A stretch of DNA of 64,000 nucleotides from DASUPK01 sp963747425 (GCA_963747425.1 CAVVFJ010000015.1:28161-92160), one strand, 5' to 3'. Counted from the first letter of the stretch, positions 44,164-52,555 are shown. Notes: generated from the letters alone by a model not told the origin. Numbers and translations: made by a program.

Positions 44164-45024
44164 ATGGAGTCGAAAGGAATCGATCCAGTTGAGTTCCGGG
44201 GCGCGCAGCGTGAGCAATGGGATCACGCGGCGACCGGGTGGAAGAAATGGTCAAGCTGGCTTGAGACCTACGCAAGCGTTGTCAGCGAGAGGCTGGTGGC
44301 GCTGGCCGGGGTCGAGGCGGGGAGCCGGGTGCTCGACGTGGCCGCGGGCTTCGGCGAGCCCGCGCTCACCGCGGCCAGGAAGGCGGGGCCGGATGGGGCC
44401 GTCGTTGCCACGGACATCTCGGCCGAGATGCTGGCCTACGGCCGCGAGCGAGCGGCGGATGCCGGAATGGGCAACGTCGAGTTCATGCACGCCGACGCGT
44501 CGGCGCTCGACTTCCCGGCGGAGAGCTTCGATGCCGCCCTCTCGCGCTGGGGCATCATCTTCGAGCCGGACGGGGAGGGCGCCGCGGCGCGTGTCCGCGG
44601 GTTCCTCAAGCCCGGGGCGCGAATGGCGATCAGCTCCTGGGGCGCTCCCGACCGTGTGCCCATGATCGCCCGCCCGATGCAGACGGCGATGAAGCTCCTC
44701 GACGTACCGCCGCCGCCACCCGGCACACCGGGGCCTCTCTCGCGCCCGACGCCGGAGGACATCGGCGGCCTGCTCGAGGGTGGCGGCTTCTCCGACGTTC
44801 AGGTGGAGGAAATGGACCTCACCGCCGAGTGGGAGTCACCCGAGGAGTTCAGCGTCTACTGCAGGGAGATCATCGCCCCGCTCACCAAGCTCGTCGAGTC
44901 CCATCCCAAGGACGTCCAGGAGGAGACCTGGAAGGCGATCGCCGACTCGGTTCGGGACGAGTCCGAGAACGGGGGCACCCTGCGCCTCACCAACCAGGCG
45001 CTGCTGGCGTCCGGTCAGGCCTAG
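44164..45024 (+). CDS. Class I SAM-dependent methyltransferase
   Basis: A 286-residue UbiE-like enzyme: VLDVAAGFGEPALTAA (motif I, with two Ala in place of GxG), VVATDISAEML, VEFMHADASALDFPAESFDAALSRWGIIFEP and VRGFLKPGARMAISSWG. The substrate is unknown. GAGGAGAGGGCG precedes ATG 44164 as a ribosome-binding site. It lies on the opposite strand between tmk and topA, together with a SnoaL cassette 106 bases further on. Confidence 0.82.
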   Translation: MESKGIDPVEFRGAQREQWDHAATGWKKWSSWLETYASVVSERLVALAGVEAGSRVLDVAAGFGEPALTAARKAGPDGAVVATDISAEMLAYGRERAADAGMGNVEFMHADASALDFPAESFDAALSRWGIIFEPDGEGAAARVRGFLKPGARMAISSWGAPDRVPMIARPMQTAMKLLDVPPPPPGTPGPLSRPTPEDIGGLLEGGGFSDVQVEEMDLTAEWESPEEFSVYCREIIAPLTKLVESHPKDVQEETWKAIADSVRDESENGGTLRLTNQALLASGQA

Positions 45025-45113
45025 GCGCGGCTCCCCTTCACCCCGCATAACAGGGGCGATTTTCCGGGAGCGCAGAGCTTCTGCTTCGCATGGAAAGCAG
45101 TAGTCCCGATAGC

Positions 45114-45121
45114 GAGATACT
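45114..45121 (+). promoter_or_regulatory. Conserved 5' box of SnoaL cassette 4
   Basis: GAGATACT, exactly 9 bases before ATGTC at 45131, as in the three cassettes at 27-29 kb. The preceding CGCATGGAAAGCAG is also shared with them. Confidence 0.5.
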
Positions 45122-45130
45122 GCATGGGCG

Positions 45131-45526
45131 ATGTCAGAGGAGAACGTCGAGCTCGCTCGCGCTGCGCTTGCGGCGCTGAATCGGAAGGACTTCGATGCGG
45201 CGTTTCGCAACGCATCCCCAGATGCAGAGATCGACCTGTCCCGGGCCGTCGGACTCGACCAGGGTGTCTACTCCCTCGATCAGTTCCGCCGCGTCACGGA
45301 GGAGTTCACTAAGAGCTGGGAGTCGGTCCGATACGGGGTGGACGACTACATCGACGCCGGCGAGCATGTAGTCACGCCATTTACGAACCTTCTACGCGGC
45401 CGTGACGGGATCGAGGTCCAGGCCCAAGGCACCTGGCTGTGGACTATCCGGGCCGGCGTAATTGTGCGGATCTGCCTCTATCAGGAGCGGCAAGAGGCAC
45501 TCGAGGCTGCTGGACTAAACAAGTAA
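45131..45526 (+). CDS. SnoaL-like (NTF2 fold) protein, cassette 4
   Basis: A 131-residue protein starting MSEENVELARAALAALNRKD. NASPDAEIDLSRAVGLDQGVYSLDQF and EHVVTPFTNLLRGRDGIEVQAQGTWLWTI give the NTF2-like fold, and it ends ERQEALEAAGLNK. The similarity with cassette 2 (SPDAEVDWSR, GRDGIEVVARSTFVFTV) is strong. It lies 16 kb from the array and on the opposite strand, yet carries the same 5' and 3' flanks. Confidence 0.82.
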   Translation: MSEENVELARAALAALNRKDFDAAFRNASPDAEIDLSRAVGLDQGVYSLDQFRRVTEEFTKSWESVRYGVDDYIDAGEHVVTPFTNLLRGRDGIEVQAQGTWLWTIRAGVIVRICLYQERQEALEAAGLNK

Positions 45527-45536
45527 CCAGCAGCTT

Positions 45537-45556
45537 CCGCTTTGGACGAGAAGCAG
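45537..45556. terminator. Hairpin behind SnoaL cassette 4
   Basis: CCGCTTT-GGACGA-GAAGCAG, 10 bases after the TAA. Nearly identical to the hairpins of the other SnoaL genes; the loop GGACGA is identical to those of cassettes 2 and 3. Confidence 0.5.
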
Positions 45557-45608
45557 TAGCTCCCGTGCTCCCCGAAAATCACACCTCTAAGCGACGGAGG
45601 GGGCGCGG

Positions 45609-48074
45609 CTAGCTCTTCGCCCGGGGCTTGGCCTTTGAGCCGTTCCCGGACTTGGCGCGAGTGCCGTTCTTCTTCGTGCCGTTCTTGGCCTTGGCGCCGT
45701 TCCCCCGCGCGCGCTTGACCTTGGTCGCCGAGGCCTGGCCCGCGATCTTCTCGGCCTCCTTGGCGGCCTCGGCGGGGTCGACGGCCTCGCCGTCCTTGCC
45801 CTCGCCATCCTTGGCCTCGGCTTCGGCGGCCTCCTTGGCGGCCTTGGCGGCCTCGCGCTCGGCGCGGCGGGCCTTCATCTCCGCCATCGAGGGGCACTCG
45901 TCGTTCAGGCAGAGCTTCCAGGGGCGCCCGCGCCAGGGCACGACCTGGAGGCGGGGGGTGCGGCCGCAGACCGAGCAGACCTCCTCGATCTTGTAGAGGC
46001 CGCGCACACGCTGGGGCAGCGGGAAGGTCGTGTCGCAGGAGTCGGGCGACTCGGGGTTGTCGCCGTCCCAGCCGGAGCAGCCGACGAAGCGCTTGCCCGA
46101 CTTGCGCGCCTTGATGATCCGCAGCAGGTGCGGGGAGCCGTCCTCCTGTTTTCGGCCCGCCTCCTCGCAGACGATGCAGGGACCGAGGATCCGGTCCTGG
46201 TCCATGCCGGCCCAGACCTCGCGGGCGAACTTGCGCCACTTGGCTTCCTCGTCCTCGGTCTTGACGTCGTCGCCCATCTCGTCGAAGGCGGAGCGCAGCA
46301 TGTCGCGGCTGTCCTTCAGGACGTCGTCCTTGGTCATCTCCCCGGCGGCGATCTGGTCCATCTCCGCCTCCATCTCGGCGGTCATGTCCGGCGTCGCCAT
46401 GCGCGGCACGTAGTGCTCGAAGGCCTTCGACATCGCGATCCCGGTCTCCGAGGGCTCCGGCGGATTGCCGAAGACGTAGCCGCGGTCGTAGAGCTTCTGG
46501 ATGATGTCCGCGCGCGTCGCCTTGGTGCCGAGTCCGGCCTCCTCCATCATCTCGATCAGCTTGCCCTGGCTGATCCGAGGAGGCGGAGGCGTCTCCTTGC
46601 CCTCCATCTCGACGCCCTCGAGCGTCAGCTCCTGCCCCTCCTCGAGCTTGGGGATCTCGGTGTCGGCCGAGCGGGCGTAGGTGTAGATCGCGGCGAAGCC
46701 CGGATCGAGCACGACCGACCCTCGGACGAAGTAGGTCTCCCCTTCCTCGGCCGACGGGGTCCCCTTGGCGGTGACGATGTTGGCGCGCGTCGACTCGCTG
46801 ACCATCGGCGGCGAGAAGGTGGCGAGGAAGCGGCGGGCGACCAGCTCGTAGACCTTGCGATGCGCCTCCGAGCGCGCCTCGAGGCGCTTCGGGTTGACCG
46901 CCTGGGTCGCGTAGATCGGCGGGTGATCCGTGGTCTCCTTCTTGCCCCGGGTGGGCTCGAGATCCCGCCCGTCGAGCAGGAACTCCGCGGCCTTGAAGTC
47001 ATCGACCGCGACCAGCTGCTTGACCAGCTCCTTGGTGTCGAGCGACTTCGGATAGACGGTGTTGTCAGTCCTGGGGTAGGAGATGTAGCCGTCCATGTAG
47101 AGGTCCTCGGCGATCCGCATCGCCCGCGAGGGCGTGATGCCGAGGCGGCTGGACGCGTCGGTGGTGAAGGCGGTGGTGTTGAGCGGCGTCGGCGGCTTGC
47201 GGTTGCTCTTGCGCGCCGAGATCTCCTTGACCGTGCCCGGCGTCTTCGAGTTGGCGACCGCGGCCTCGGCCTCCTTCTTCTCCCAGAACTTGTCGGTGGT
47301 GTGCTCGGCGACGAATGATTCGGCCGCGGGGTTTGTGGCGGCCGTTGATGGGAGGTGGGCGAAGCTGGCCGTGACCTCCCAGAAGGGCACCGGTTCGTGG
47401 GCGCGGCGCTCGAGCTCGCGCTGCACGATCAGTCCGAGAGTCGGGCTCTGGACGCGGCCGACCGAGAGGAAGTTGGAGCCGAAGCGCCGGGTGGCCATCG
47501 AGACCGACCGCGTCAGGGTCGCCCCCCAGATCAGGTCCATGTCCTGCCTGGCGGCGCCGGCCAGGGCCAGCGGCATCGAGAGCTCGTCGAGGTCACCGAA
47601 GGCCCGCTCGATCTCGTCCTTGGTGAGAGCGGAGTAGCGGGCGCGCTTCACGGGCGTCCCGTCGTCATGTACGCCCTCCGCGGTGGCGAGCTTGGGATTG
47701 GCCGCCACGATCTCCTGCAGGGCCTCGAGGCCGATCAACTCGCCCTCGCGGTCGTAGTCGGTCGCGATCACGATGTCGTCGGCGTCCTCGGCCACCTTCT
47801 TCAGGGCGCGGACGACGTTCTTGTCCGTCGGCTCCTTGATCAGGTCGGCGTCGATCAGGTCGCGGGGATTGGTCTCCTGCCAGTTGTTGTACGACTCGGG
47901 GAAGGCCGGATTGAGGACGTGTCCCTTCAGCCCGATGGTCATCTGGGGCCCGTCGGGGGCCTCCCAGGTGTAGAACGGCGTCTTGTAGGACGCGCCCTCG
48001 GTGGCGGTCCCGCCGCTCAATATCTCCGCGATCTTCTTCGCGCTGTTGTTCTTCTCGGTGACTATCAGTCGCAT
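45609..48074 (-). CDS. topA: DNA topoisomerase I (type IA), archaeal-like branch
   Basis: Relaxes negative supercoils. 821 residues from ATG 48074. The Toprim part has RLIVTEKNNSAKKIAEIL and TDYDREGELIGLEAL (acidic metal site); the active tyrosine is in GYISYPRTDNTVYP. IWGATLTRSVSMATRRFGSNFLSVGRVQSPTLGLIVQRE is the central domain. The N-terminus reads VTEKNNSAKKIAEILSG, as in archaeal enzymes, not VIVESPAKAKTI as in common bacterial TopA. Cysteine pairs at the C-terminus (CIVCEE, CSGWDG, CSVCGR, CLNDEC) suggest two zinc ribbons. The last 100 residues are rich in Lys, Ala and Gly, as in actinobacterial topoisomerases. Confidence 0.92.
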   Translation of the reverse strand: MRLIVTEKNNSAKKIAEILSGGTATEGASYKTPFYTWEAPDGPQMTIGLKGHVLNPAFPESYNNWQETNPRDLIDADLIKEPTDKNVVRALKKVAEDADDIVIATDYDREGELIGLEALQEIVAANPKLATAEGVHDDGTPVKRARYSALTKDEIERAFGDLDELSMPLALAGAARQDMDLIWGATLTRSVSMATRRFGSNFLSVGRVQSPTLGLIVQRELERRAHEPVPFWEVTASFAHLPSTAATNPAAESFVAEHTTDKFWEKKEAEAAVANSKTPGTVKEISARKSNRKPPTPLNTTAFTTDASSRLGITPSRAMRIAEDLYMDGYISYPRTDNTVYPKSLDTKELVKQLVAVDDFKAAEFLLDGRDLEPTRGKKETTDHPPIYATQAVNPKRLEARSEAHRKVYELVARRFLATFSPPMVSESTRANIVTAKGTPSAEEGETYFVRGSVVLDPGFAAIYTYARSADTEIPKLEEGQELTLEGVEMEGKETPPPPRISQGKLIEMMEEAGLGTKATRADIIQKLYDRGYVFGNPPEPSETGIAMSKAFEHYVPRMATPDMTAEMEAEMDQIAAGEMTKDDVLKDSRDMLRSAFDEMGDDVKTEDEEAKWRKFAREVWAGMDQDRILGPCIVCEEAGRKQEDGSPHLLRIIKARKSGKRFVGCSGWDGDNPESPDSCDTTFPLPQRVRGLYKIEEVCSVCGRTPRLQVVPWRGRPWKLCLNDECPSMAEMKARRAEREAAKAAKEAAEAEAKDGEGKDGEAVDPAEAAKEAEKIAGQASATKVKRARGNGAKAKNGTKKNGTRAKSGNGSKAKPRAKS

Positions 48075-48172
48075 ATGGCCTTCCACGGTAGCCGCGGCCT
48101 GGGATGCCCCCTCGTACTACGGATAATCAGGCCGATGCGGTCGGCGAGGGTAGCAGGGGGTTCGTCCGCCAT

Positions 48173-48178
48173 TAGGAT
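48173..48178 (+). promoter_or_regulatory. -10 box of a leaderless promoter
   Basis: TAGGAT, 9 bases before GTG 48188 of the sugar-epimerase gene. Confidence 0.4.
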
Positions 48179-48187
48179 CTTGCCCGC

Positions 48188-49129
48188 GTGAGATCCGTGG
48201 TCACAGGCGGGGCGGGGTTCATCGGCAGCCATCTGTCCGACGCCCTGGCCGCGCGCGGCGACGAGGTCCTCGTGCTTGACGACTTCTCGAGCGGCAAGCG
48301 GGAGAACCTCGCCTCCGCGCTCGAGGCGGGCGTCAGGGTGACCGAGCTGGACGTTGCCGACGCGCAGGCCGTGCTCGACGCGATCGAGGGATTCAGCCCC
48401 CAGAGCGTCTTCCACCTCGCGGCCCAGATCGACATCCGCCGCTCGATGGCAGATCCCGGATTCGACGCCCGCCTCAACGTGGTCGGCACCGTCAACGCCC
48501 TGGAGGCCGCCACCCGCGCAGGTGTCTCCCGGTTCGTCTTCACCTCCACCGGGGGGGCCATATATGGAGAGGGGGAAGAGCGGCCGGACGAGGTTCCGTT
48601 CGCCGAGACGGCCCGCTGCGAGCCGTTCTCCGTCTACGGCCAGAGCAAGCTCGCGGCCGAGGGATACATCGACCTCTACGGCCGGACCCGCGGGCTCCCC
48701 GCCGTGACCCTGCGCCTCGGCAACATCTACGGCCCCCGCCAGGACCCGGCGACGGAGGCCGGCGTCGTAGCCATCTTCTGCGATCTGGCGCGAGACGGCG
48801 GTCGGCCGACCGTCTTCGGCACCGGCGAGCAGACCCGCGACTACGTCCACGTCGCCGACGTCGTCTCCGCCCTGCTGGCGGCGGAGGCAAGCGACGACCG
48901 AGGCCCGCTCAACGTCGGGACGGGCGTCGAGACGAACGTCCTCGAGCTGGTCGAGCGCGTCGGCACCGCCTTCGGGCGGGACGACTTCGAGCCCGAGTTC
49001 GCCCCGGCGCGCGACGGCGAAGTGGAGCGCACCTTCCTCGATACCACTGCGACCGCCGAGCGGCTCGGCTGGCGTGCGGCGCGCACGATCGAGTCCGGGC
49101 TCGAGGAGACGCTCGCGGCCGAGAGCTGA
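48188..49129 (+). CDS. NAD-dependent nucleotide-sugar epimerase (UDP-glucose 4-epimerase-like)
   Basis: A 313-residue extended SDR. VVTGGAGFIGSHL is the NAD motif, STGGAIYGEG, EPFSVYGQSKLAAEGY holds the catalytic Tyr and Lys, and RLGNIYGPRQDP with EQTRDYVHVADV are typical of UDP-glucose or UDP-GlcNAc 4-epimerases. GTG 48188 is taken as start because the NAD motif begins at once. It lies far from the main polysaccharide locus and may serve it or trehalose- and galactose-related metabolism. Confidence 0.8.
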   Translation: MRSVVTGGAGFIGSHLSDALAARGDEVLVLDDFSSGKRENLASALEAGVRVTELDVADAQAVLDAIEGFSPQSVFHLAAQIDIRRSMADPGFDARLNVVGTVNALEAATRAGVSRFVFTSTGGAIYGEGEERPDEVPFAETARCEPFSVYGQSKLAAEGYIDLYGRTRGLPAVTLRLGNIYGPRQDPATEAGVVAIFCDLARDGGRPTVFGTGEQTRDYVHVADVVSALLAAEASDDRGPLNVGTGVETNVLELVERVGTAFGRDDFEPEFAPARDGEVERTFLDTTATAERLGWRAARTIESGLEETLAAES

Positions 49130-49136
49130 GCCCGTC

Positions 49137-49142
49137 TAATCT
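49137..49142 (+). promoter_or_regulatory. -10 box of a leaderless promoter
   Basis: TAATCT, 7 bases before ATG 49150. It supports the long N-terminus of the siroheme-type gene against the later ATG 49231 and 49252. Confidence 0.5.
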
Positions 49143-49149
49143 CTGGCCC

Positions 49150-49902
49150 ATGCCCGCACAGGCCTTCGAGGGCAAGAAATGCGTCTGCCAGTTCCGTCGC
49201 GGGATCTGCGACCAGAGCTGCGTACGGGACATGCTCGAGACCCCTCTATATATGGCCGCCCTGAAGCTCAAGGGACGGCGCTGCCTGGTGGTGGGCGGCG
49301 GGGACGTCGGGCTCGAGAAGGTCGAGGGCCTGCTCCTCTGCGACGGCGACGTGCACGTCGTCGCACCCGAGGTGGTGCCCGAGCTCGCCAAGTACGCGGC
49401 GGAGGGCTCGATCACCTGGGATCAGCGCACCTTCGTCGATGGCGACCTCGAGGGCGTCTTCCTGGCGGTCGCCGCGACCAGCGACACCGACGTCAACATC
49501 TCGGTCTCGGAGGGCGCGGAGCGCCGGGCGATGCTGGTTAACGTCGTCGACGTGCCGCCGCTCTGCAACTTCATCCTGCCCGCGATCGTGCGCAGCGGCC
49601 CGCTGGCGATCGCGATCTCCACCGCGGGCGCTTCCCCCGCTCTCGCCAAGCGGATGAAGCGCGAGATCGCCGAGTCCTTCGGCGAGCCCTACGCCCGCTT
49701 GGCCGTGATCCTCAACGACCACCGCGGCTGGGCCAAGGGAACTCTCCCCACCTATCAGGACCGCAAGGAGTTCTTCGAGGGCATCGTCAACGGCGACCCC
49801 GATCCGGTCGAGCTGGTCAAGCAGGGCCGCGAGGACGAGGTCCAGCGCCTGATCGAAGCGCACAAGGAGCGCTTCGCCTCGACGCTGGGCGCGTCCGCCT
49901 AG
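49150..49902 (+). CDS. Precorrin-2 dehydrogenase / sirohydrochlorin ferrochelatase-like protein
   Basis: Resembles the NAD-dependent first part of siroheme synthase (Met8/SirC), which oxidises precorrin-2. The domain starts at MAALKLKGRRCLVVGGGDVGLEKVEGLL, then VFLAVAATSDTDVN, VNVVDVPPLCNFILPAIV and ISTAGASPALAKRMKREIAE. All are standard for the family. Unusual is a 34-residue N-terminal extension with four cysteines (KKCVCQFRRGICDQSC), which could bind a metal or an iron-sulfur cluster. No uroporphyrinogen methyltransferase gene is near. The 3' end overlaps the convergent gene by 4 bases. Confidence 0.82.
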   Translation: MPAQAFEGKKCVCQFRRGICDQSCVRDMLETPLYMAALKLKGRRCLVVGGGDVGLEKVEGLLLCDGDVHVVAPEVVPELAKYAAEGSITWDQRTFVDGDLEGVFLAVAATSDTDVNISVSEGAERRAMLVNVVDVPPLCNFILPAIVRSGPLAIAISTAGASPALAKRMKREIAESFGEPYARLAVILNDHRGWAKGTLPTYQDRKEFFEGIVNGDPDPVELVKQGREDEVQRLIEAHKERFASTLGASA

Positions 49903-50705
49903 CTCTTAGTCCCCTTGATCAGCAGGTACTCCTGGGGCGAGCGGAAGCCGTCGTCGGACTCGTTGTTCTCGGTGTAGAGCTGGAGCAGCTCGGCCCGCAG
50001 CGCGTCCCACTTCCCCTCCGGCTCCAGGGCCGTCTTCGCCATCACGATCGGAGGCAGGTCCCGTTCGATCTCCGCGAAGTAGTCCTCCGCCGAGTCGGCC
50101 GTGAAATCGACGGTGGTCGGCTCGAGCTCGAGCTCGATCCCGGTCCCGTCGAAGATCTCCCGGACGTGCTCCTCGTTCCCCCACATCGGGGGCGGTTGAA
50201 ATCCCTCGGGCGGCGGGGGCAGGTGAGACGAGACGGTGCGGAACATCCGGCCCACATTGCCCTCCGGTCGCCAGGCCGCGACCACCATGCGCCCGCCGGG
50301 CTTCAGCACTCGTACGAGCTCCTCGGCGGTCTTCCGGTGGTCCGGCGCGAACATGCAGCCGAACACCGAGGTGACGACGTCGAAGCTGTCGTCCTCGAAG
50401 GGCAGATCCATGGCGTCGCCTTCGATCCAGTCGATCTCGACGCCGGCCTCCTTCGCGTTCGCCTTGCCGGCCTCGATCAGCTCCGGGGTGATGTCGAGCC
50501 CGGTCGTCTTCGCCCCGGTCTTTGCGGCCGGGATGGTCGCGTTGCCGGAACCGCACGCCACGTCGAGCACCTCGTCGTCGCCGGTGACCCGCGCGCGCTC
50601 CACGACCAGCGGCCCGACGCTCGCGATCACGTGCATGGCGGACGGATAGTCGCCGGATGACCACAGCTTTCGTGCTTGTTCCTGCACCTCGGTCAACTCG
50701 GTCAT
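49899..50705 (-). CDS. Class I SAM-dependent methyltransferase
   Basis: A 268-residue UbiE-like enzyme: VLDVACGSGNATIPAA (motif I), TTGLDITPELIEAG, WIEGDAMDLPFEDDSFDVVTSVFGCMFAPD and VRVLKPGGRMVVAAW. LPPPPEGF is shared with the paralogue at 15084-15890, which has the same length of 268 residues. GAAAGGGGAGAG precedes ATG 50705 as a ribosome-binding site. The HxlR-type regulator starts 114 bases away on the other strand and may control it. Confidence 0.85.
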   Translation of the reverse strand: MTELTEVQEQARKLWSSGDYPSAMHVIASVGPLVVERARVTGDDEVLDVACGSGNATIPAAKTGAKTTGLDITPELIEAGKANAKEAGVEIDWIEGDAMDLPFEDDSFDVVTSVFGCMFAPDHRKTAEELVRVLKPGGRMVVAAWRPEGNVGRMFRTVSSHLPPPPEGFQPPPMWGNEEHVREIFDGTGIELELEPTTVDFTADSAEDYFAEIERDLPPIVMAKTALEPEGKWDALRAELLQLYTENNESDDGFRSPQEYLLIKGTKS

Positions 50706-50818
50706 TCCTCTCCCCTTTCGTGCGGTGTCGTCTCGATGCGTCGAGTTCTATGGAAAGCGTTCCAGAGGATCAACTGCAGAATCTGAAGTGCGCGGTGCGG
50801 AAGTTCGGCGTAAGGTCA

Positions 50819-51524
50819 GTGGATCGCGAGCTACGGACAGTTCTGCCCCATCGCGCAGGCATCTGAGGTCCTGGCGGAGCGCTGGACCCCCCTGGTGGTC
50901 CGGGAGCTGGTTTACGGCGCGCGACGGTTCAACGACATCCAGCGCGGCGTGCCCCAGATGTCCTCCTCCCTGCTCAGCAAGCGACTGCGAACGCTCGTGC
51001 GCGCCGGCGTGGTGAAGCGCAAGGCCACCGGCAACGGCGTCGAGTACGCCCTGACGCCAGCCGGTGAGGAGCTTCGCCCGATCGTCGAGGCGATCGGCGT
51101 CTGGGGCGAGCGCTGGCTCCGACGCGAGGTCTCGGCGGAGGACGCCGACCCGGCCCATCTGATGTGGGCGATTCGCGGGATGGTCGACACTTCCCGTCTG
51201 CCGGCCGAGCGCACCGTGGTCCATTTTCGATTTCCGAGGGCGGCTGACCAGAAGCGCTACTGGTGGCTCGTGCTCCAGCGGCCCTTGCCCGACCTCTGCG
51301 TGACGGACCCGGGCTTCGGCGTCGACCTGACCGTGCGCAGCGACCCTCTGGCGCTGGCCCGGGTGATGACCGGCGATGCCCAGATCGGGGCCTCCCTCCG
51401 CAGCTGTGAGATCGAGCTCGACGGCTCCTACGCCGCTCGGCGCGCCTTCCGCGACTGGTTCGGGATCAGCCCCTTCGCGAAGGTCGAGCGACAGGTGGCG
51501 CGTCAGCCGGCGGGCAGCGCATAG
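50819..51524 (+). CDS. HxlR/MarR-type winged-helix transcriptional regulator, one frameshift
   Basis: The conserved HxlR start SYGQFCPIAQASEVLAERW, with its redox-type cysteine, is followed by TPLVVRELVYGARRFNDIQ, MSSSLLSKRLRTLVRAGVVKR (recognition helix) and YALTPAGEELRPIVEAIG. The C-terminal 110 residues after the DNA-binding part are an extra domain. There is no start codon in the frame of SYGQF; GTG 50819 in another frame joins it if one extra G near 50828 is removed (MDRSYGQF). Length 706 is one over a multiple of three. AAGG precedes the GTG. Confidence 0.8.
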
Positions 51525-52342
51525 ACCGCCACGGCGATGTACTGAACGGCCGCCGCGGCGATCACCAGCACGTGGAAGATCTCGTGGTAGCCGAACACCT
51601 GCGGCCTCGGATCGGGCTTGCGCTTCGCGTACACGACGGCGCCCGCCGTGTAGAGGACGCCGCCGAGCGCAATCAACCCCACACCGACCGGGCCGATCTC
51701 GCTCCAGAGCTGCGGCAGGCTGACGATCGCCACCCAGCCGGTGCTCAGGTAGATCACCGAGGTGACCCAGTAGGGGGCGGTGATCCAGACGAGGTTGAGA
51801 ACCAGGCCGGCGGCAGCCGTGGCCCAGACGACGATCAGGATCACGTTCGCCAGCGTCCCGTGCATGACGAGCAGCGCGAACGGCGTGTAGGTGCCGGCGA
51901 TGAAGACGAAGATCATGGTGTGGTCGAGCCGGCGCATCCATTGCCGGACCTCCGGCGTCCAGGTGACCCGGTGATAGAGAGCGCTGGTGCCCAGCATCGC
52001 CGAGAGTGAGAAGGCGTAGATCGACATCGCGATCACGGCCGTCGTTCCACTTGCGGCGAGGATCAGCGCCATGCCCGCGCCGAGGGATACGAAGAAGGCC
52101 CATTGGTGGGAGACACCCCGCAGGCGCGGCTTTTGGGAGAGCTTGTGGGCGGCGGCGTGAGCGGCCATCGCGGCGGTCTCGCGCGCGGAGGCCATCTGCT
52201 TGCCCGCAGCATCGCGGGCCGCGCCGAGCCGCTCGCCGGCTTCGGCCCTCGCGCTGCCGAGCTTCTCGCCGGCGGCGCCGGCTGCATCGCGTGCGGCTCC
52301 GAGCGGATCGGGGCCGGACTGCGTTTCGTCGCCCGGCGTCAC
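51503..52342 (-). CDS. Haemolysin III / YqfA family membrane protein with N-terminal extension
   Basis: A 279-residue protein. Residues about 75-279 form the seven-helix HlyIII domain: LRGVSHQWAFFVSLGAG, SALYHRVTWTPEVRQWMRRLDHTMIFVFIAGTYTPFAL and GYHEIFHVLVIAAAAVQ, with the histidines and serine that bind zinc in PAQR-type proteins. The first 70 residues are Ala- and Gly-rich with repeats (AARDAAG, EKLGSARAEAGERLGAARDAAG), probably an amphipathic helix that could lie on the membrane. The 3' end overlaps the HxlR gene by 22 bases. Confidence 0.85.
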   Translation of the reverse strand: MTPGDETQSGPDPLGAARDAAGAAGEKLGSARAEAGERLGAARDAAGKQMASARETAAMAAHAAAHKLSQKPRLRGVSHQWAFFVSLGAGMALILAASGTTAVIAMSIYAFSLSAMLGTSALYHRVTWTPEVRQWMRRLDHTMIFVFIAGTYTPFALLVMHGTLANVILIVVWATAAAGLVLNLVWITAPYWVTSVIYLSTGWVAIVSLPQLWSEIGPVGVGLIALGGVLYTAGAVVYAKRKPDPRPQVFGYHEIFHVLVIAAAAVQYIAVAVYALPAG

Positions 52343-52549
52343 GCGGCCAACGATAGTCGTCCGAACCTCTGGGAGCCGCAGATCTCGCGGGCTCGTGGCG
52401 CTATTTGGAAGAAGGAGCCGCTAGCCGACTTGTGTCCTCTTTTGCACGCCATCGCGGGCAGAACCGACCACAAGCCGCTCCGGCCGCTCCTTAGGCACTA
52501 GATCTAGCGTGCTCCTTCATTCTGTAGTTAGTCGAACACTACGGCCCGG

Positions 52550-52555
52550 TACACT
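52550..52555 (+). promoter_or_regulatory. -10 box of a leaderless promoter for nrdR
   Basis: TACACT, 7 bases before GTG 52563. The region 52343-52549 holds nothing else I can support; I saw no NrdR-box pair. Confidence 0.45.
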
